Notes: generated by a model not told the origin, from the letters alone. Positions 46,358 to 54,583 are shown, numbered from the stretch's first letter. The stretch: 64,000 nucleotides of DNA from CBDESN01 sp965242495 (GCA_965242495.1 OZ251446.1:1550001-1614000); one strand, 5' to 3'. Numbers and translations: made by a program.

Positions 46358-46789
46358 TCATCCCTTGGGCAGGGCGATCACGCCGTCGATCTCGATCCGC
46401 ATGTCCGGGTGGGCGAGGGCGGCGACCTGGACCACCGTCCGCGCCGGCGGGTTGGCGGCGTCGAAATGGCGCGCCGAGATCTCGTTCACCACGTCCTGGT
46501 CGGCGGCGTCCGTCAGGTAGATGGTGAGCTTGAGGACGTTCGAGAACGCCCCGCCCGCGGCGGCGAGGATCTCCCCGATATGGGCGAACGTCCGCTCCGT
46601 CTGCTCGCGGACGCCGCGCGCCAGCCACTGCCGCTCTTCCTCGGCGTCGTGCGGGTGGACGTGGTAGGTCGGCACCGTGCAACAGCCCGAGAAGAAGATC
46701 AGCTTCGCGTCCTCGACCGCATAGGCGGCGCTGAACGGGCTGTTGTATTCGGGCTTCAGCGGCCGGTGGTGTATCGGGGTGATCTTCAT
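46358..46789 (-). CDS. RidA family protein (RutC-like)
   Basis: A 143-residue YjgF/YER057c/UK114 protein: FSAAYAVEDAKLIFFSGCCT near the start, then VREQTERTFAHIGEILAAAG, NVLKLTIYLTD and NPPARTVVQVAALAHPDMRI with the conserved arginine. Such proteins hydrolyse reactive enamines/imines, or aminoacrylate in the Rut pathway. ATG 46789 is supported by family length. It lies between the formyltransferase-like and LLM genes on one strand. Confidence 0.85.
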   Translation of the reverse strand: MKITPIHHRPLKPEYNSPFSAAYAVEDAKLIFFSGCCTVPTYHVHPHDAEEERQWLARGVREQTERTFAHIGEILAAAGGAFSNVLKLTIYLTDAADQDVVNEISARHFDAANPPARTVVQVAALAHPDMRIEIDGVIALPKG

Positions 46790-46809
46790 CGCCCGCGCCG
46801 CGGCCCGCG

Positions 46810-47721
46810 CTATCCCAGCCGGTCGCCCGGCGCCAGCCCGCGCTCGCCGGCGAAGTCGGCGGCGGCGCGCTTGGCCTCGCCCGCGGCGCGGACGCGCCCG
46901 ATGCGGACTCCGCCGTCGCCGCAGCCGACGACGATCCCCTCGGGCCCCGTCGACGCCACCCGGCCCGGTTCGCCGCCGGTCGCCGCGATGCGCGAGTCGA
47001 ACAGCTGCAGCTCGCCGCCGTCGAGGCGGGTCCAGGCTCCGGGCGACGGATCGGCGCCCCGGATCAGGTTGTGCAGCTCGGCCGCCGGCCGCGACCAGTC
47101 GATCTCCACGTCCGCCTTGCGGCACCAGCTCTCGTAGGTCGCGAGGTTCTCGTCCTGGACCGTCCGGGGCGCGCGCCCGTCGCGCACCAGATCGACCGAT
47201 TCGAGCATCGCCTCCACGCCCAGCGGAAACAGCTTGTCGAAATAGACGGATCCCGTGCTGTCGTTCTCCCCGATTTCGACCTCCTTCTGCATCAGGATCG
47301 GACCGGTATCGAGCCCGTTGTCGGGCCAGAAGATCGACAGCCCGGTTCTGGCGTCGCCCTGGATGATCGCCCAGTTGATCGCACTCGGGCCGCGATGGCG
47401 GGGCAGCAGAGACGGGTGGTACTGGATCGTGCCCCGGGTCGGGACGTGGAGGAACTCCTCCGGCGCCAGCAGCGTGACGAACGCCATCACGCCCAGATCG
47501 GGCTTCATCGCGCGGAAGGCGTCCCACACCGCCGGGTCCTTGTAGGAGGCCGGTTGCAGAAGCGGGATCCTGCGGTCGAGCGCAGCCTCCTTCAGCGGGT
47601 CCGGACGAGCGCCCTCGCGGTCGGGCGCGCAATAGACCGAGATCACCTCCTCGCCGCGCTCCAGCAGCGCATCGAGCACCGCCTTGCCGAAGGCCTGCTG
47701 GCCGATCAACGCGATCCGCAT
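46810..47721 (-). CDS. Formyltransferase/10-formyl-THF hydrolase-domain protein (ALDH1L N-terminal type)
   Basis: A 303-residue stand-alone protein matching the N-terminal hydrolase domain of 10-formyltetrahydrofolate dehydrogenase more than true Met-tRNA formyltransferase: YHPSLLPRHRGPSAINWAI (the H and following D are catalytic), SIFWPDNGLDTGPILMQKEV and VYFDKLFPLGVEAML. It would use 10-formyl-THF or transfer/remove a formyl group. No aldehyde dehydrogenase domain or acyl-carrier domain follows. It is 20 bp upstream of ridA in transcript order. Confidence 0.8.
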   Translation of the reverse strand: MRIALIGQQAFGKAVLDALLERGEEVISVYCAPDREGARPDPLKEAALDRRIPLLQPASYKDPAVWDAFRAMKPDLGVMAFVTLLAPEEFLHVPTRGTIQYHPSLLPRHRGPSAINWAIIQGDARTGLSIFWPDNGLDTGPILMQKEVEIGENDSTGSVYFDKLFPLGVEAMLESVDLVRDGRAPRTVQDENLATYESWCRKADVEIDWSRPAAELHNLIRGADPSPGAWTRLDGGELQLFDSRIAATGGEPGRVASTGPEGIVVGCGDGGVRIGRVRAAGEAKRAAADFAGERGLAPGDRLG

Positions 47722-47832
47722 CTCGGTCGTCCCCTCCCCGGCGCGGCCCGTTCTGCGCCGCGACCATAGCCCGCATCTTTCACCCTGACCACCGCCCGCG
47801 CAGCGCCGTTGCGGCGACGGGGCCGGCCACGG

Positions 47833-48513
47833 TCAGGATGGGCGAGGCGGGCAGGCTCGGCCGGCCTCCTCCGGCCGCCGCCGCTCGGCCGCGCCCGCCG
47901 CCCGCCGCGCCTTCTCCCGCTCCAGCTCGGCCGCCTCGGCGGCGGTCTTGCCCCATAGCGGCGGGTCCTTGAGATACTCCTCTTCCTCGGGCGTGTTCTC
48001 GCGCCCGATCGCCGCGTTGCGATGGGGGAAGCGGCCGAACCGCCGGATCGCGTCGTGATGGCCGATCGCGGCCGCCATCGACCGCTCGTCGCCGAACGTC
48101 CGGTAGAGGGCGAGCGCCCGCTCCTGGTCGGCAAGGCGTTCGCTGTGCTCGAACGGAAGATACGCAAAGGCCCGGGGCCAGCGGCCGTATTCGCGGTCGT
48201 AGCCGCGCGCCAGCGCATGGCGGGCTACGCCGCGCGCCTTGGCGTCGGTATCGAAGGCGCGGCCCGTGCCCCGGAAGATGTTGCGCGGGAACTGGTCGAG
48301 AGCGAGGATCAGGGTCAGGCAGTCCTCGGGCGTGCGTTCGAAATGGTCCAACGCGCCGGCCGCGGCCGCCTCGTGGACGCCGCGATAGCGTTCGACCATG
48401 CAGCGGTCGAACTCCTCCGTCGCCCGGAACCAGACGTCGCGCCGCTCGATCTCGGCGACGAGGTCCGCGGTTCCGAACCAGAAGGACAGGATCTCCGTCG
48501 ACAGGGGATACAT
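47833..48513 (-). CDS. DUF924 family protein
   Basis: A 226-residue helical protein of DUF924: ILSFWFG (about 8-14), RDVWFRATEEFDRCMVERY, LILALDQFPRNIFRGTGRAF, AYLPFEHSERLADQERALAL and IRRFGRFPHRNA. These are TPR-like helices with no known activity. ATG 48513 has GAGAGGAG upstream; a further in-frame start adds 12 residues. The Arg/Glu-rich tail is not conserved in the family. Confidence 0.85.
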   Translation of the reverse strand: MYPLSTEILSFWFGTADLVAEIERRDVWFRATEEFDRCMVERYRGVHEAAAAGALDHFERTPEDCLTLILALDQFPRNIFRGTGRAFDTDAKARGVARHALARGYDREYGRWPRAFAYLPFEHSERLADQERALALYRTFGDERSMAAAIGHHDAIRRFGRFPHRNAAIGRENTPEEEEYLKDPPLWGKTAAEAAELEREKARRAAGAAERRRPEEAGRACPPRPS

Positions 48514-48609
48514 GAACGCGCTCCTCTCGCCTTCCGCCGAGCGGAACATAGCCGCCGGCCGGGCGATCCGCTACACTGCGCCGGCATCGGCGGGCGGCGG
48601 GACGACGGC

Positions 48610-49584
48610 ATGAAAGCGGCGGTAGTCGGCGACGACGGGTTCGACATCGTCGATGTCGCCGAGCCCAGGCCCGCGCCCGATCAGCTGCTGGTCCGGGTGC
48701 GCGCCTGCGGGCTCAACCGCGCCGATCTCATGGTCGCGAGCGGCATGACCCACGGCGCCAGCAGCGGGCCCGGCGCCGTGATCGGCATCGAATACGCCGG
48801 CGAGGTGGTCGAGGCCGGCGCCGCCGCGCGAGGGGCGAAACCGGGCGACCGGGTGACGTGCTCCGGGACCGGCGGCTGGGCCGAATACGCGGTCGCCGAT
48901 TCCGGGCGCGCTCTGCCGGTCCCGCCCGGCATGGGCTGGGCGCAGGCCGCTTCGCTGCCGGTGGCGCTCACCACGATGCACAATGCGCTGGCGACGGTCG
49001 GGCGGATGCAGGCCGGCGAGGCGGTCATGATCCAGGGCGCGAGCGCCGGCGTCGGGCTGATGGGCCTCCGCATCGCCAAGGCGAAGGGGGCGCGGCTGGT
49101 GGTCGGCTCCTCCACCGACGCCGGGCGCCGCGCGCGGCTCGCCGATCACGGAGCCGACCTCGCCGTCGATTCGCGCGACGACGGATGGGTGGGCCAGGTG
49201 CTCGACGCCACCGGCGGCAAGGGGGTGGAGCTGATGATCGACCAGATCTCGGGCTACGCCGCCAACGCCAACCTGGCGGCGACGGCGATCCTCGGGCGCA
49301 TCGTCAATGTCGGCCGCCTCGGCGGCTTCACCGGCCCGTTCGACTTCGACCTGCACGCGATGCGCCGGATCGACTATCTGGGCGTCACCTTCCGCTCGCG
49401 CTCGCCCGAGGAGGTGCGCGCCGTCTTCCGCGAGATGCAGGCGGATCTGTGGGGCGCGGTCGAGGCGGGCGAACTCGCGCTCCCCATCGACTCCGAGTTC
49501 CCCTTCGACGGCGCGCACGCCGCGGTGGCGCGGATGCGGGCCAACGACCATTTCGGCAAGATCGTCCTCCTCGTCGGCGACTGA
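48610..49584 (+). CDS. Quinone oxidoreductase-like MDR dehydrogenase
   Basis: A 324-residue medium-chain dehydrogenase without the catalytic zinc ligands, as in quinone reductases. The GroES-like part carries RVRACGLNRADLMVASG (about 30-46). The Rossmann motif is VMIQGASAGVGLMGLRIAK (about 138-156). It should reduce quinones or enones with NADPH. It is flanked by minus-strand genes on both sides and so has its own promoter, which I cannot identify. Confidence 0.87.
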   Translation: MKAAVVGDDGFDIVDVAEPRPAPDQLLVRVRACGLNRADLMVASGMTHGASSGPGAVIGIEYAGEVVEAGAAARGAKPGDRVTCSGTGGWAEYAVADSGRALPVPPGMGWAQAASLPVALTTMHNALATVGRMQAGEAVMIQGASAGVGLMGLRIAKAKGARLVVGSSTDAGRRARLADHGADLAVDSRDDGWVGQVLDATGGKGVELMIDQISGYAANANLAATAILGRIVNVGRLGGFTGPFDFDLHAMRRIDYLGVTFRSRSPEEVRAVFREMQADLWGAVEAGELALPIDSEFPFDGAHAAVARMRANDHFGKIVLLVGD

Positions 49585-49604
49585 CGTCCCGCCGCGCGCG
49601 CGGC

Positions 49605-50639
49605 CTATGCCGATGCCCGGTTCTGCTCCGCCAGCAGCTCGGCGACCACCCGGCGGGCATGGACGCAACCGGCGTCGGCGCCGACGTTGATCCATTCCGC
49701 CGCCCCGCCGCGGCGCTCCATCATCCGCTGCTGCGTCTCCAGCACCTCCACGTCCTCGCCGAAGGTCTTGACGCTGCCTTCGTAGAACACCCGCCCGACC
49801 TCGTCGCCGGGGGCGAAGCCGCGCGCCACCGCCCAGAAATGATGACAGCTCCCGGCGGTCTCGGGCGTGATCGCGTTCATCACCCAATAGCGCATGGCGT
49901 CCCGCTCGTCGGCGGCGCCGGCGGGCGTCGACCGGGATTCGATCACGATGTTGGCCGGCGGGCGGAACTGGATGCGCTGCATCCGGTCGATGCGGTCGGC
50001 ATAGCCGCCGAGTCGCAGGAACAGCGGCGGGGCGGGACAGCCGCGCATCAGCCTCTCGACGGTCACGACCCGGCCTTCGCGCTTCGCCGTCGCCGGCGTC
50101 TCGGCCACGGCGTCGTTGCCGATCGTGCCCTGGTGAACGAAGGCTTCGTGCGACAGGTCCAGCAGGTTGTCGGCGAGCAGCTGGTAATGGCAGCCGATGG
50201 TGAGCAGATCCCCGACCGGGTGCCAGGCCGGATCGTCGTTCCAGCGCATGTCCGGGATCAGGGCCTCGTCGGCGGCCGTCGGATCGCCCATCCACACCCA
50301 GATCCAACGCCATTTCTCGACCGCCGGGCGGGTCGCCACCCGGGCCCGGCGCGGCGGGGTCTTCTGCGCCGGGGCGCGGACGCAGCGCCCCTCGCGGTCG
50401 AAGACGAGGCCGTGATAGCCGCAGCGCACCGTATCGCCGATCAGCGCGCCCTTCGACAGCGCCATGCCGCGATGGGGGCAGACGTCCGACATCGCCACGG
50501 GACGGCCGTCTTCGGCGCGGAACAGCAGCAGCGGCTCGTCCAGGACCCAACGTTGCAGCAGCGACCGGCCCAGCTCGCCCGACATCGCCGCGACGTACCA
50601 GTAGTCGCGGAGATACGTCGCTTCCTCCCGCCCGCTCAT
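49605..50639 (-). CDS. Rieske oxygenase, VanA-like (vanillate demethylase type), copy 1
   Basis: A 344-residue Rieske non-heme iron oxygenase. Cluster ligands are CPHRGMAL (about 54) and CGYHGLVF (about 73). The mononuclear site is NLLDLSHEAFVH (about 158-169), the VanA-type pattern N/D-L-x-H-x-x-x-x-H. It likely O-demethylates or hydroxylates an aromatic. Its ATG overlaps the stop of a short duplicated Rieske tail (ATGA). A second oxygenase of the same type lies upstream beyond an inserted nuclease gene. Confidence 0.85.
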   Translation of the reverse strand: MSGREEATYLRDYWYVAAMSGELGRSLLQRWVLDEPLLLFRAEDGRPVAMSDVCPHRGMALSKGALIGDTVRCGYHGLVFDREGRCVRAPAQKTPPRRARVATRPAVEKWRWIWVWMGDPTAADEALIPDMRWNDDPAWHPVGDLLTIGCHYQLLADNLLDLSHEAFVHQGTIGNDAVAETPATAKREGRVVTVERLMRGCPAPPLFLRLGGYADRIDRMQRIQFRPPANIVIESRSTPAGAADERDAMRYWVMNAITPETAGSCHHFWAVARGFAPGDEVGRVFYEGSVKTFGEDVEVLETQQRMMERRGGAAEWINVGADAGCVHARRVVAELLAEQNRASA

Positions 50640-50792
50640 CGCCCGCCCGCCGCCGCGGCCTCGTCCGCGATCAGCCGGGCCGGCGGGTTGCGCGCCTGGA
50701 TGGTCGGGTCGTCGGCGCCCAGGTCGATCGCAGGCGCGGAGGGATCGGCGTCGATCGCCCGCTGCTGCGCCTCCACCATGGCTATGTCCTCC
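50629..50792. repeat. 164-bp direct repeat, copy A (left of the inserted nuclease-like gene)
   Basis: Matches 51618-51781 with about six substitutions and no gaps. It carries the last 51 codons of the Rieske gene copy 2, its stop, and the first bases of Rieske copy 1 (ATGAGCGGGCG). The repeat ends exactly at the stop codon of the EEP gene (50793). Confidence 0.9.
50636..50779 (-). CDS. Possible 47-aa peptide: duplicated C-terminal tail of a Rieske oxygenase
   Basis: Within repeat copy A the frame of the Rieske tail is intact (MVEAQQRAIDADPSAPAID at the start, ADEAAAAGGR at the end). In this copy the ATG is preceded by TAAGGAGG, a perfect ribosome site formed where the EEP stop TAA meets the repeat. 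It ends in the TGA that overlaps the Rieske copy 1 start. It may serve only to carry ribosomes from the EEP gene to the Rieske gene. Confidence 0.45.
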   Translation of the reverse strand: MVEAQQRAIDADPSAPAIDLGADDPTIQARNPPARLIADEAAAAGGR

Positions 50793-51617
50793 TTAGGAGA
50801 TCGTAATCGCGATGCGGCAGTGGTCGCTCGGTCCCCAATCATCCGGATCGTTCAGCGCCCGCGCCTGCACCGATCCGGCCATGTCCGCGGAGGCGAATAC
50901 GAAGTCCAGTTGCCGCGTCGCCGTCGCTGGACCCTGCCGTGTGTGGTGGAAGGTCGGCACGTTCCGACTGTCTTCGGGCAGCTCGTCGGGCCAGGGATCG
51001 GCCTGCCGCCCGTGGGGATGTTGCGGCCCGACGAAACGCAGTCCCAAGCTTTCCATCCGGTCGAACACCGTTGCGTAGCGTGCGGCCGCATAAGCGTCGC
51101 CATGCTCGCCGTAGCCGTACAGGACGTTGAGGTCCCCGGCAACGACGATCCGATGACGGCTCGCGTGGCCGATCAGCCTCGACAAATCCGAGATGAGGCG
51201 GTGCGCGGACCCATCCGCGTAAATCCAGCGGCTTCCGGTGGAGCGATGCATGTTTTCCCACGCCCCATACATGGAGGCCACGACGAACGGGGGGCCGTCG
51301 GGCCGCGTGACGGCGGCGGCGGCAAGGGTTCCCGGCCGGCTGACGTAAAACCCATCCCATTCACCTTCGGTTATGGATTCGGCTTCGATCCATTCCATCC
51401 GGACACGGTCGGACAACTTGACGACCGCCGCTTTCCAGCGCCGGTTCAGCCCGTCGCCGGCCGTATGCCAGGGAGACGGATCGATCTCGACGCCGGGGGG
51501 CAGTTCCAGCGCCGGCGGGGCGGCCTCCTGCAAGAGCGCGATGTCGGCGTCCATCGCCAGCAAGGTCTCCCAAGGCGCGTGCTTGTGCGCGACGTTCCAG
51601 GAAACGACTCTGATCAT
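50793..51617 (-). CDS. Endonuclease/exonuclease/phosphatase family protein, inserted between two Rieske genes
   Basis: A 274-residue EEP-superfamily (DNase I-like) protein. Expected catalytic groups are all visible: VSWNVAH (N8), ALLQEAAP (E about 31), VVAGDLNVLYG (D-x-N about 161-163), RQLDFVFAS and GPSDHCRI (D-H). The gene starts one base after repeat copy B and ends where copy A begins, so the unit bounded by the direct repeats is exactly this coding sequence. Its composition is visibly less GC-rich than the flanking Rieske genes. Substrate, DNA, RNA or phospholipid, is unknown. Confidence 0.85.
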   Translation of the reverse strand: MIRVVSWNVAHKHAPWETLLAMDADIALLQEAAPPALELPPGVEIDPSPWHTAGDGLNRRWKAAVVKLSDRVRMEWIEAESITEGEWDGFYVSRPGTLAAAAVTRPDGPPFVVASMYGAWENMHRSTGSRWIYADGSAHRLISDLSRLIGHASRHRIVVAGDLNVLYGYGEHGDAYAAARYATVFDRMESLGLRFVGPQHPHGRQADPWPDELPEDSRNVPTFHHTRQGPATATRQLDFVFASADMAGSVQARALNDPDDWGPSDHCRIAITIS

Positions 51618-51781
51618 CGCCCGCTCATCGCCCGCCCGCCGCCGCGGCCTCGTCCGCGATCAGCCGGGCCAGCAGGTTGCGCGCCTGGATGGTCGGGTTG
51701 TCGGCGCCCAGGTCGATCGTAGGCGCGGAGGGATCGGTGTCGATCGCCCGCTGCTGCGCCTCCACCATGGCTACGTCCTCC
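51618..51781. repeat. 164-bp direct repeat, copy B (3' end of Rieske copy 2)
   Basis: The ancestral-looking copy: in frame, it is the C-terminus of the intact Rieske gene 51625-52653. It also includes the duplicated start ATGAGCGGGCG that belongs to Rieske copy 1. Partner of 50629-50792. Confidence 0.9.
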
Positions 51782-52653
51782 AGGAAGGTGTCGCGAAACT
51801 GCGCCAGCGTCCGGGAGACCTCCTCGTCCTCGATGGCGAAGTCGCGCGCCGATACCCAGAAATGATGCGTCGTGCGCTCGGTCTCCGGAGTGATCCCGTG
51901 CGAGTTGAAGATCGTCACCGCCCGGTCGCGCTTCCCCTCGAAGGCGCCGGTGCCGGCGTCGGCGCAACCGGCGTCGAAGGTGATCGTCGCCGGCGGCCGA
52001 TAAGTCCACGCGATCCAGACGTCGGTCTCGCCCTCGAAGCGGCGCGCCTTGGCGAACAGGGGCTGCGGGTCGCTGCGCGGCATGTGGCGGGCGCCGTGCA
52101 CCGCCCGCGCCTCGCGGGTGACCCGCGGCGGGGTGCTGAGCGCCCCGTCATTGGCGAGCGAGGTCGGGTGGACGTATTTGGAATGCGTCTGGTCGAGCTG
52201 GATGTCGATCAGCGCCTGATAGTGGCAGCGGACGTGGAAGCGGTCGCCGATCGCGGCCCATTCCGGCGAGTCGTGCCAGTACAGGTCGGGGATCTCGCTT
52301 TCGTCGGCGCGGTCGGGATCGCCCATCCACACCCAGACCCAGCGGCGGCGCTCGACCGCGGGGTAGGACCGGACCCGCGTCCCCGGCGGGACCAGCCGCT
52401 GGCTCGGCGCCTCGACGCAGACGCCCGCGGCGTCGAAGCGCAGCCCGTGATAGCCGCATTGCAGCGTGTCGCCGACGACCTTGCCCGCCGACAGCGGCGC
52501 GCGGCGATGGCGGCAGCGATCCTCCAGCGCGACCGGCCGGCCGTCGCCGGTGCGGAAGAACGCCACCGGCTCGCCCAGCAACGTGCGGGCCATCGGCTCG
52601 CGGGTGACTTCCCGGTCCCAGGCGGCGACGTACCAGGCGTTCCGCAAATACAT
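51625..52653 (-). CDS. Rieske oxygenase, VanA-like, copy 2
   Basis: A 342-residue oxygenase with Rieske ligands CRHRRAPL (about 47) and CGYHGLRF (about 66) and the iron site QLDQTHSKYVH (about 152-162). It is a distant paralogue of the gene at 49605. Its C-terminal 51 residues are duplicated downstream of the EEP gene. Before that insertion its stop probably overlapped the start of Rieske copy 1 directly. Possibly the two oxygenases work on related substrates; reductase partners are not nearby. Confidence 0.85.
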   Translation of the reverse strand: MYLRNAWYVAAWDREVTREPMARTLLGEPVAFFRTGDGRPVALEDRCRHRRAPLSAGKVVGDTLQCGYHGLRFDAAGVCVEAPSQRLVPPGTRVRSYPAVERRRWVWVWMGDPDRADESEIPDLYWHDSPEWAAIGDRFHVRCHYQALIDIQLDQTHSKYVHPTSLANDGALSTPPRVTREARAVHGARHMPRSDPQPLFAKARRFEGETDVWIAWTYRPPATITFDAGCADAGTGAFEGKRDRAVTIFNSHGITPETERTTHHFWVSARDFAIEDEEVSRTLAQFRDTFLEDVAMVEAQQRAIDTDPSAPTIDLGADNPTIQARNLLARLIADEAAAAGGR

Positions 52654-52768
52654 CCGATCTTCTCCCCCGCCGGCGGACTGCGCTTGGTATCATGCGTCCC
52701 GCGCCCGGCCGGTTCAATGCGCTGCGCGCCGCGGCTCCGGCCCGAACCGCCCGGCAAGGAGGCTCCCG

Positions 52769-53776
52769 ATGAAGATCGACGTCTTCAACCACGTCTTCCC
52801 GCCCGCCTTGTTCGATCGGTTGCAGGACTATCTGCCCGCCCGGCAGATCGCCCGCATGAAGGGTCTGGCGACCCTCTACGACGTCGACGCCCGGCTCCGC
52901 CTGCTCGACGAATTCGGCGACTACCGGCAGGTATTGTCGCTGTCGCAGCCGCCGCTCGACGAGATCGCGGGGCCGGACGACACGCCCGCCCTCGCCCGGC
53001 TGGCGAATGACGGCATGGCGGCGATCTGCCGGGCGCATCCGGACCGCTTCCCGGGCTTCGTCGCCTCGCTGCCGATGAACCGCGTCGAGGCCGCGGTCGG
53101 CGAGATCGATCGGGCGGTCGGCGCGCTCGGCGCCATGGGCGTGCAGATCCATTCCAACGTCGGCGGCCACGCCCTCGACGAAGCCGGGTTCTTCCCCGTG
53201 TTCGAGCGTATGCACCGGCTCGACAAGCCGGTCTGGCTGCACCCCGCCCGCCCGATCGGCCATCCCGACTACCTCGCCGAGGATCATTCCAGATACGACA
53301 TCTGGTGGGGTCTGGGCTGGGCCTACGAGACCAGCGCGGCGATGGCGCGGATGGTGTTCTCGGGCCTGTTCGACCGGCTGCCCGGCCTCCGGGTGATCGC
53401 GCATCACTGGGGCGCCTACATCCCGCACGCCGAGGGGCGGCTGCCGCATTGGGAGCGGCGCGAGTCGCAGTCGGACGAGCGCGCCTACGGCCCGCTGACC
53501 GACGGCCTGGCGCGCCCCGCGCTCGACTACTTCAAGTCGTTCTACGCCGACACCGCGATGTTCGGAGCCCGCGCGGCGAGCCAGGCGGGCCTCGATTTCT
53601 TCGGCCCCGACCAATCGCTCTTCGCTTCCGACTGCCCGTTCGACCGCGAGGGCGGGCGCATCTTCATCCGCGACACGATCGCGGTCGTGGACTCGCTCCG
53701 CTGCGCCGACGCCGACCGCGAGAAGATCTACCGCGGCAACGCCGAACGCCTGCTCGGCCTGGGGGCGGGCGCGTAG
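52769..53776 (+). CDS. Amidohydrolase family protein (ACMSD-like)
   Basis: A 335-residue TIM-barrel amidohydrolase or decarboxylase of the amidohydrolase-2 family. AHHWGAYIPHAEGR (about 211-224) and LFASDCPFDREGG (about 291-303, with the metal Asp) are typical, as is PVWLHPARP. The N-terminal metal motif usually HxH is here DVFNHVFP, with Asn in place of the first His. A good ribosome site (AAGGAGG) precedes the ATG. It is divergent from the Rieske genes and could process their products. Confidence 0.83.
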   Translation: MKIDVFNHVFPPALFDRLQDYLPARQIARMKGLATLYDVDARLRLLDEFGDYRQVLSLSQPPLDEIAGPDDTPALARLANDGMAAICRAHPDRFPGFVASLPMNRVEAAVGEIDRAVGALGAMGVQIHSNVGGHALDEAGFFPVFERMHRLDKPVWLHPARPIGHPDYLAEDHSRYDIWWGLGWAYETSAAMARMVFSGLFDRLPGLRVIAHHWGAYIPHAEGRLPHWERRESQSDERAYGPLTDGLARPALDYFKSFYADTAMFGARAASQAGLDFFGPDQSLFASDCPFDREGGRIFIRDTIAVVDSLRCADADREKIYRGNAERLLGLGAGA

Positions 53777-53826
53777 GCCGGGGCGGCGCACATGCAAGAA
53801 ACTTCGCTGCGCGGGTAATTTTCCGC

Positions 53827-53855
53827 TTGACACGCGGCGGTTGTTGTGTTACTAT
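53827..53855 (+). promoter_or_regulatory. Near-perfect promoter with no obvious gene behind it
   Basis: TTGACA (53827-53832), 17-bp spacer, TACTAT (53850-53855). A transcript would start near 53862 and run through about 720 bases of non-coding DNA before the peroxiredoxin gene. It may make a small RNA or a long leader. Confidence 0.65.
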
Positions 53856-54083
53856 CCGCCGTAATCCGACAGCGTTGACGCCCCCGCGACGGCCCGTCGG
53901 CGGGGTTCCTCGTCGGCCCGAACCGGAACCCTTCGTGCGCCGACTCGCAGCAATCGAAGGTTGTATACGAGCCGACGGATCGAATGCCGGCGCCGCTCTT
54001 CTCCCGCGCCGGGTCGGATCGAAGCGAGGAGGCGGAGGGTCGACGCCGCCGCGCGCCGGCAGGTGGAATCGGACGGCGAATCC

Positions 54084-54149
54084 CCCTGCTTTTTCTCTGC
54101 TTTCGCCCTGTTTTCGGCCGGTTTAAGCCCTGCTTTTTCCGTGTTTTTT
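54084..54149. repeat. Six 11-bp units with phased T-tracts
   Basis: Consecutive 11-bp units: CCCTGCTTTTT, CTCTGCTTTCG, CCCTGTTTTCG, GCCGGTTTAAG, CCCTGCTTTTT, CCGTGTTTTTT. T-runs recur at one helical turn, the signature of intrinsically bent DNA. Confidence 0.7.
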
Positions 54150-54177
54150 CTTCATAACCCATTGATATACGACGAAA

Positions 54178-54317
54178 TGTGAAAAATTTCCCGCCGACGG
54201 GACCACGTTCGCTCCTCGCGCGGCGCCCCGCATGGCGCGGCGCGCCGGTTCCGCGGCGGTTCGGAGCGGGTTGGGCAGGAGAATTTTTCACAATCTGAGA
54301 TTGTATTTCGTGAAAAA
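54178..54317. repeat. Inverted repeats around the GTGAAAAA motif
   Basis: TGTGAAAAATT at 54178-54188 is repeated inverted at 54282-54292 (11 of 11). A 15-bp palindrome ACAATCTGAGATTGT (54290-54304) lies beside it, and TTTTTCAC/GTGAAAAA (54284-54291 and 54310-54317) frames it. Looks like a cluster of protein-binding sites or a large stem-loop. Confidence 0.65.
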
Positions 54318-54583
54318 AATATCCCGGACGGCAAGGCGCGGCGCCGCGACGCGATCGGAGCGCGTCGCGCATTTCCGACGGCGCCGCCCTCTCGCTTTCG
54401 GCGATGAACTCGATTTCCTCGGGGCCGGCCGCCGCGACCGGCCCCGTCGGTCGCCGACCCTGCGCGTCGCAGGTCGCCGCCCGCGCCTGCCGTTCCGCCC
54501 CCGTCGATTCGGGCTTCCCGTCGTCGGCGGCGCGGGGTATGCTGCGCCGGAATCCGCAGACTGACCGAATCCGAGGAGCTCGC

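Larger units (their letters stand above)
53777..54583. other. Structured non-coding region of about 800 bp
   Basis: No convincing protein gene on either strand. It contains a near-consensus promoter (53827-53855), a run of T-tracts at 11-bp spacing (54084-54149), an AT-rich segment, and an 11-bp inverted repeat plus a small palindrome (54178-54317). The stretch is far more AT-rich in its middle than the flanking genes. An untranslated RNA, a regulator-binding region or a structural chromosomal site are all possible. Confidence 0.6.

Noticed and set aside
48858..51722. 954-codon plus-strand frame across quinone reductase, Rieske and EEP genes
   Set aside because: Passes over three well-supported genes on both strands; no protein-like pattern.
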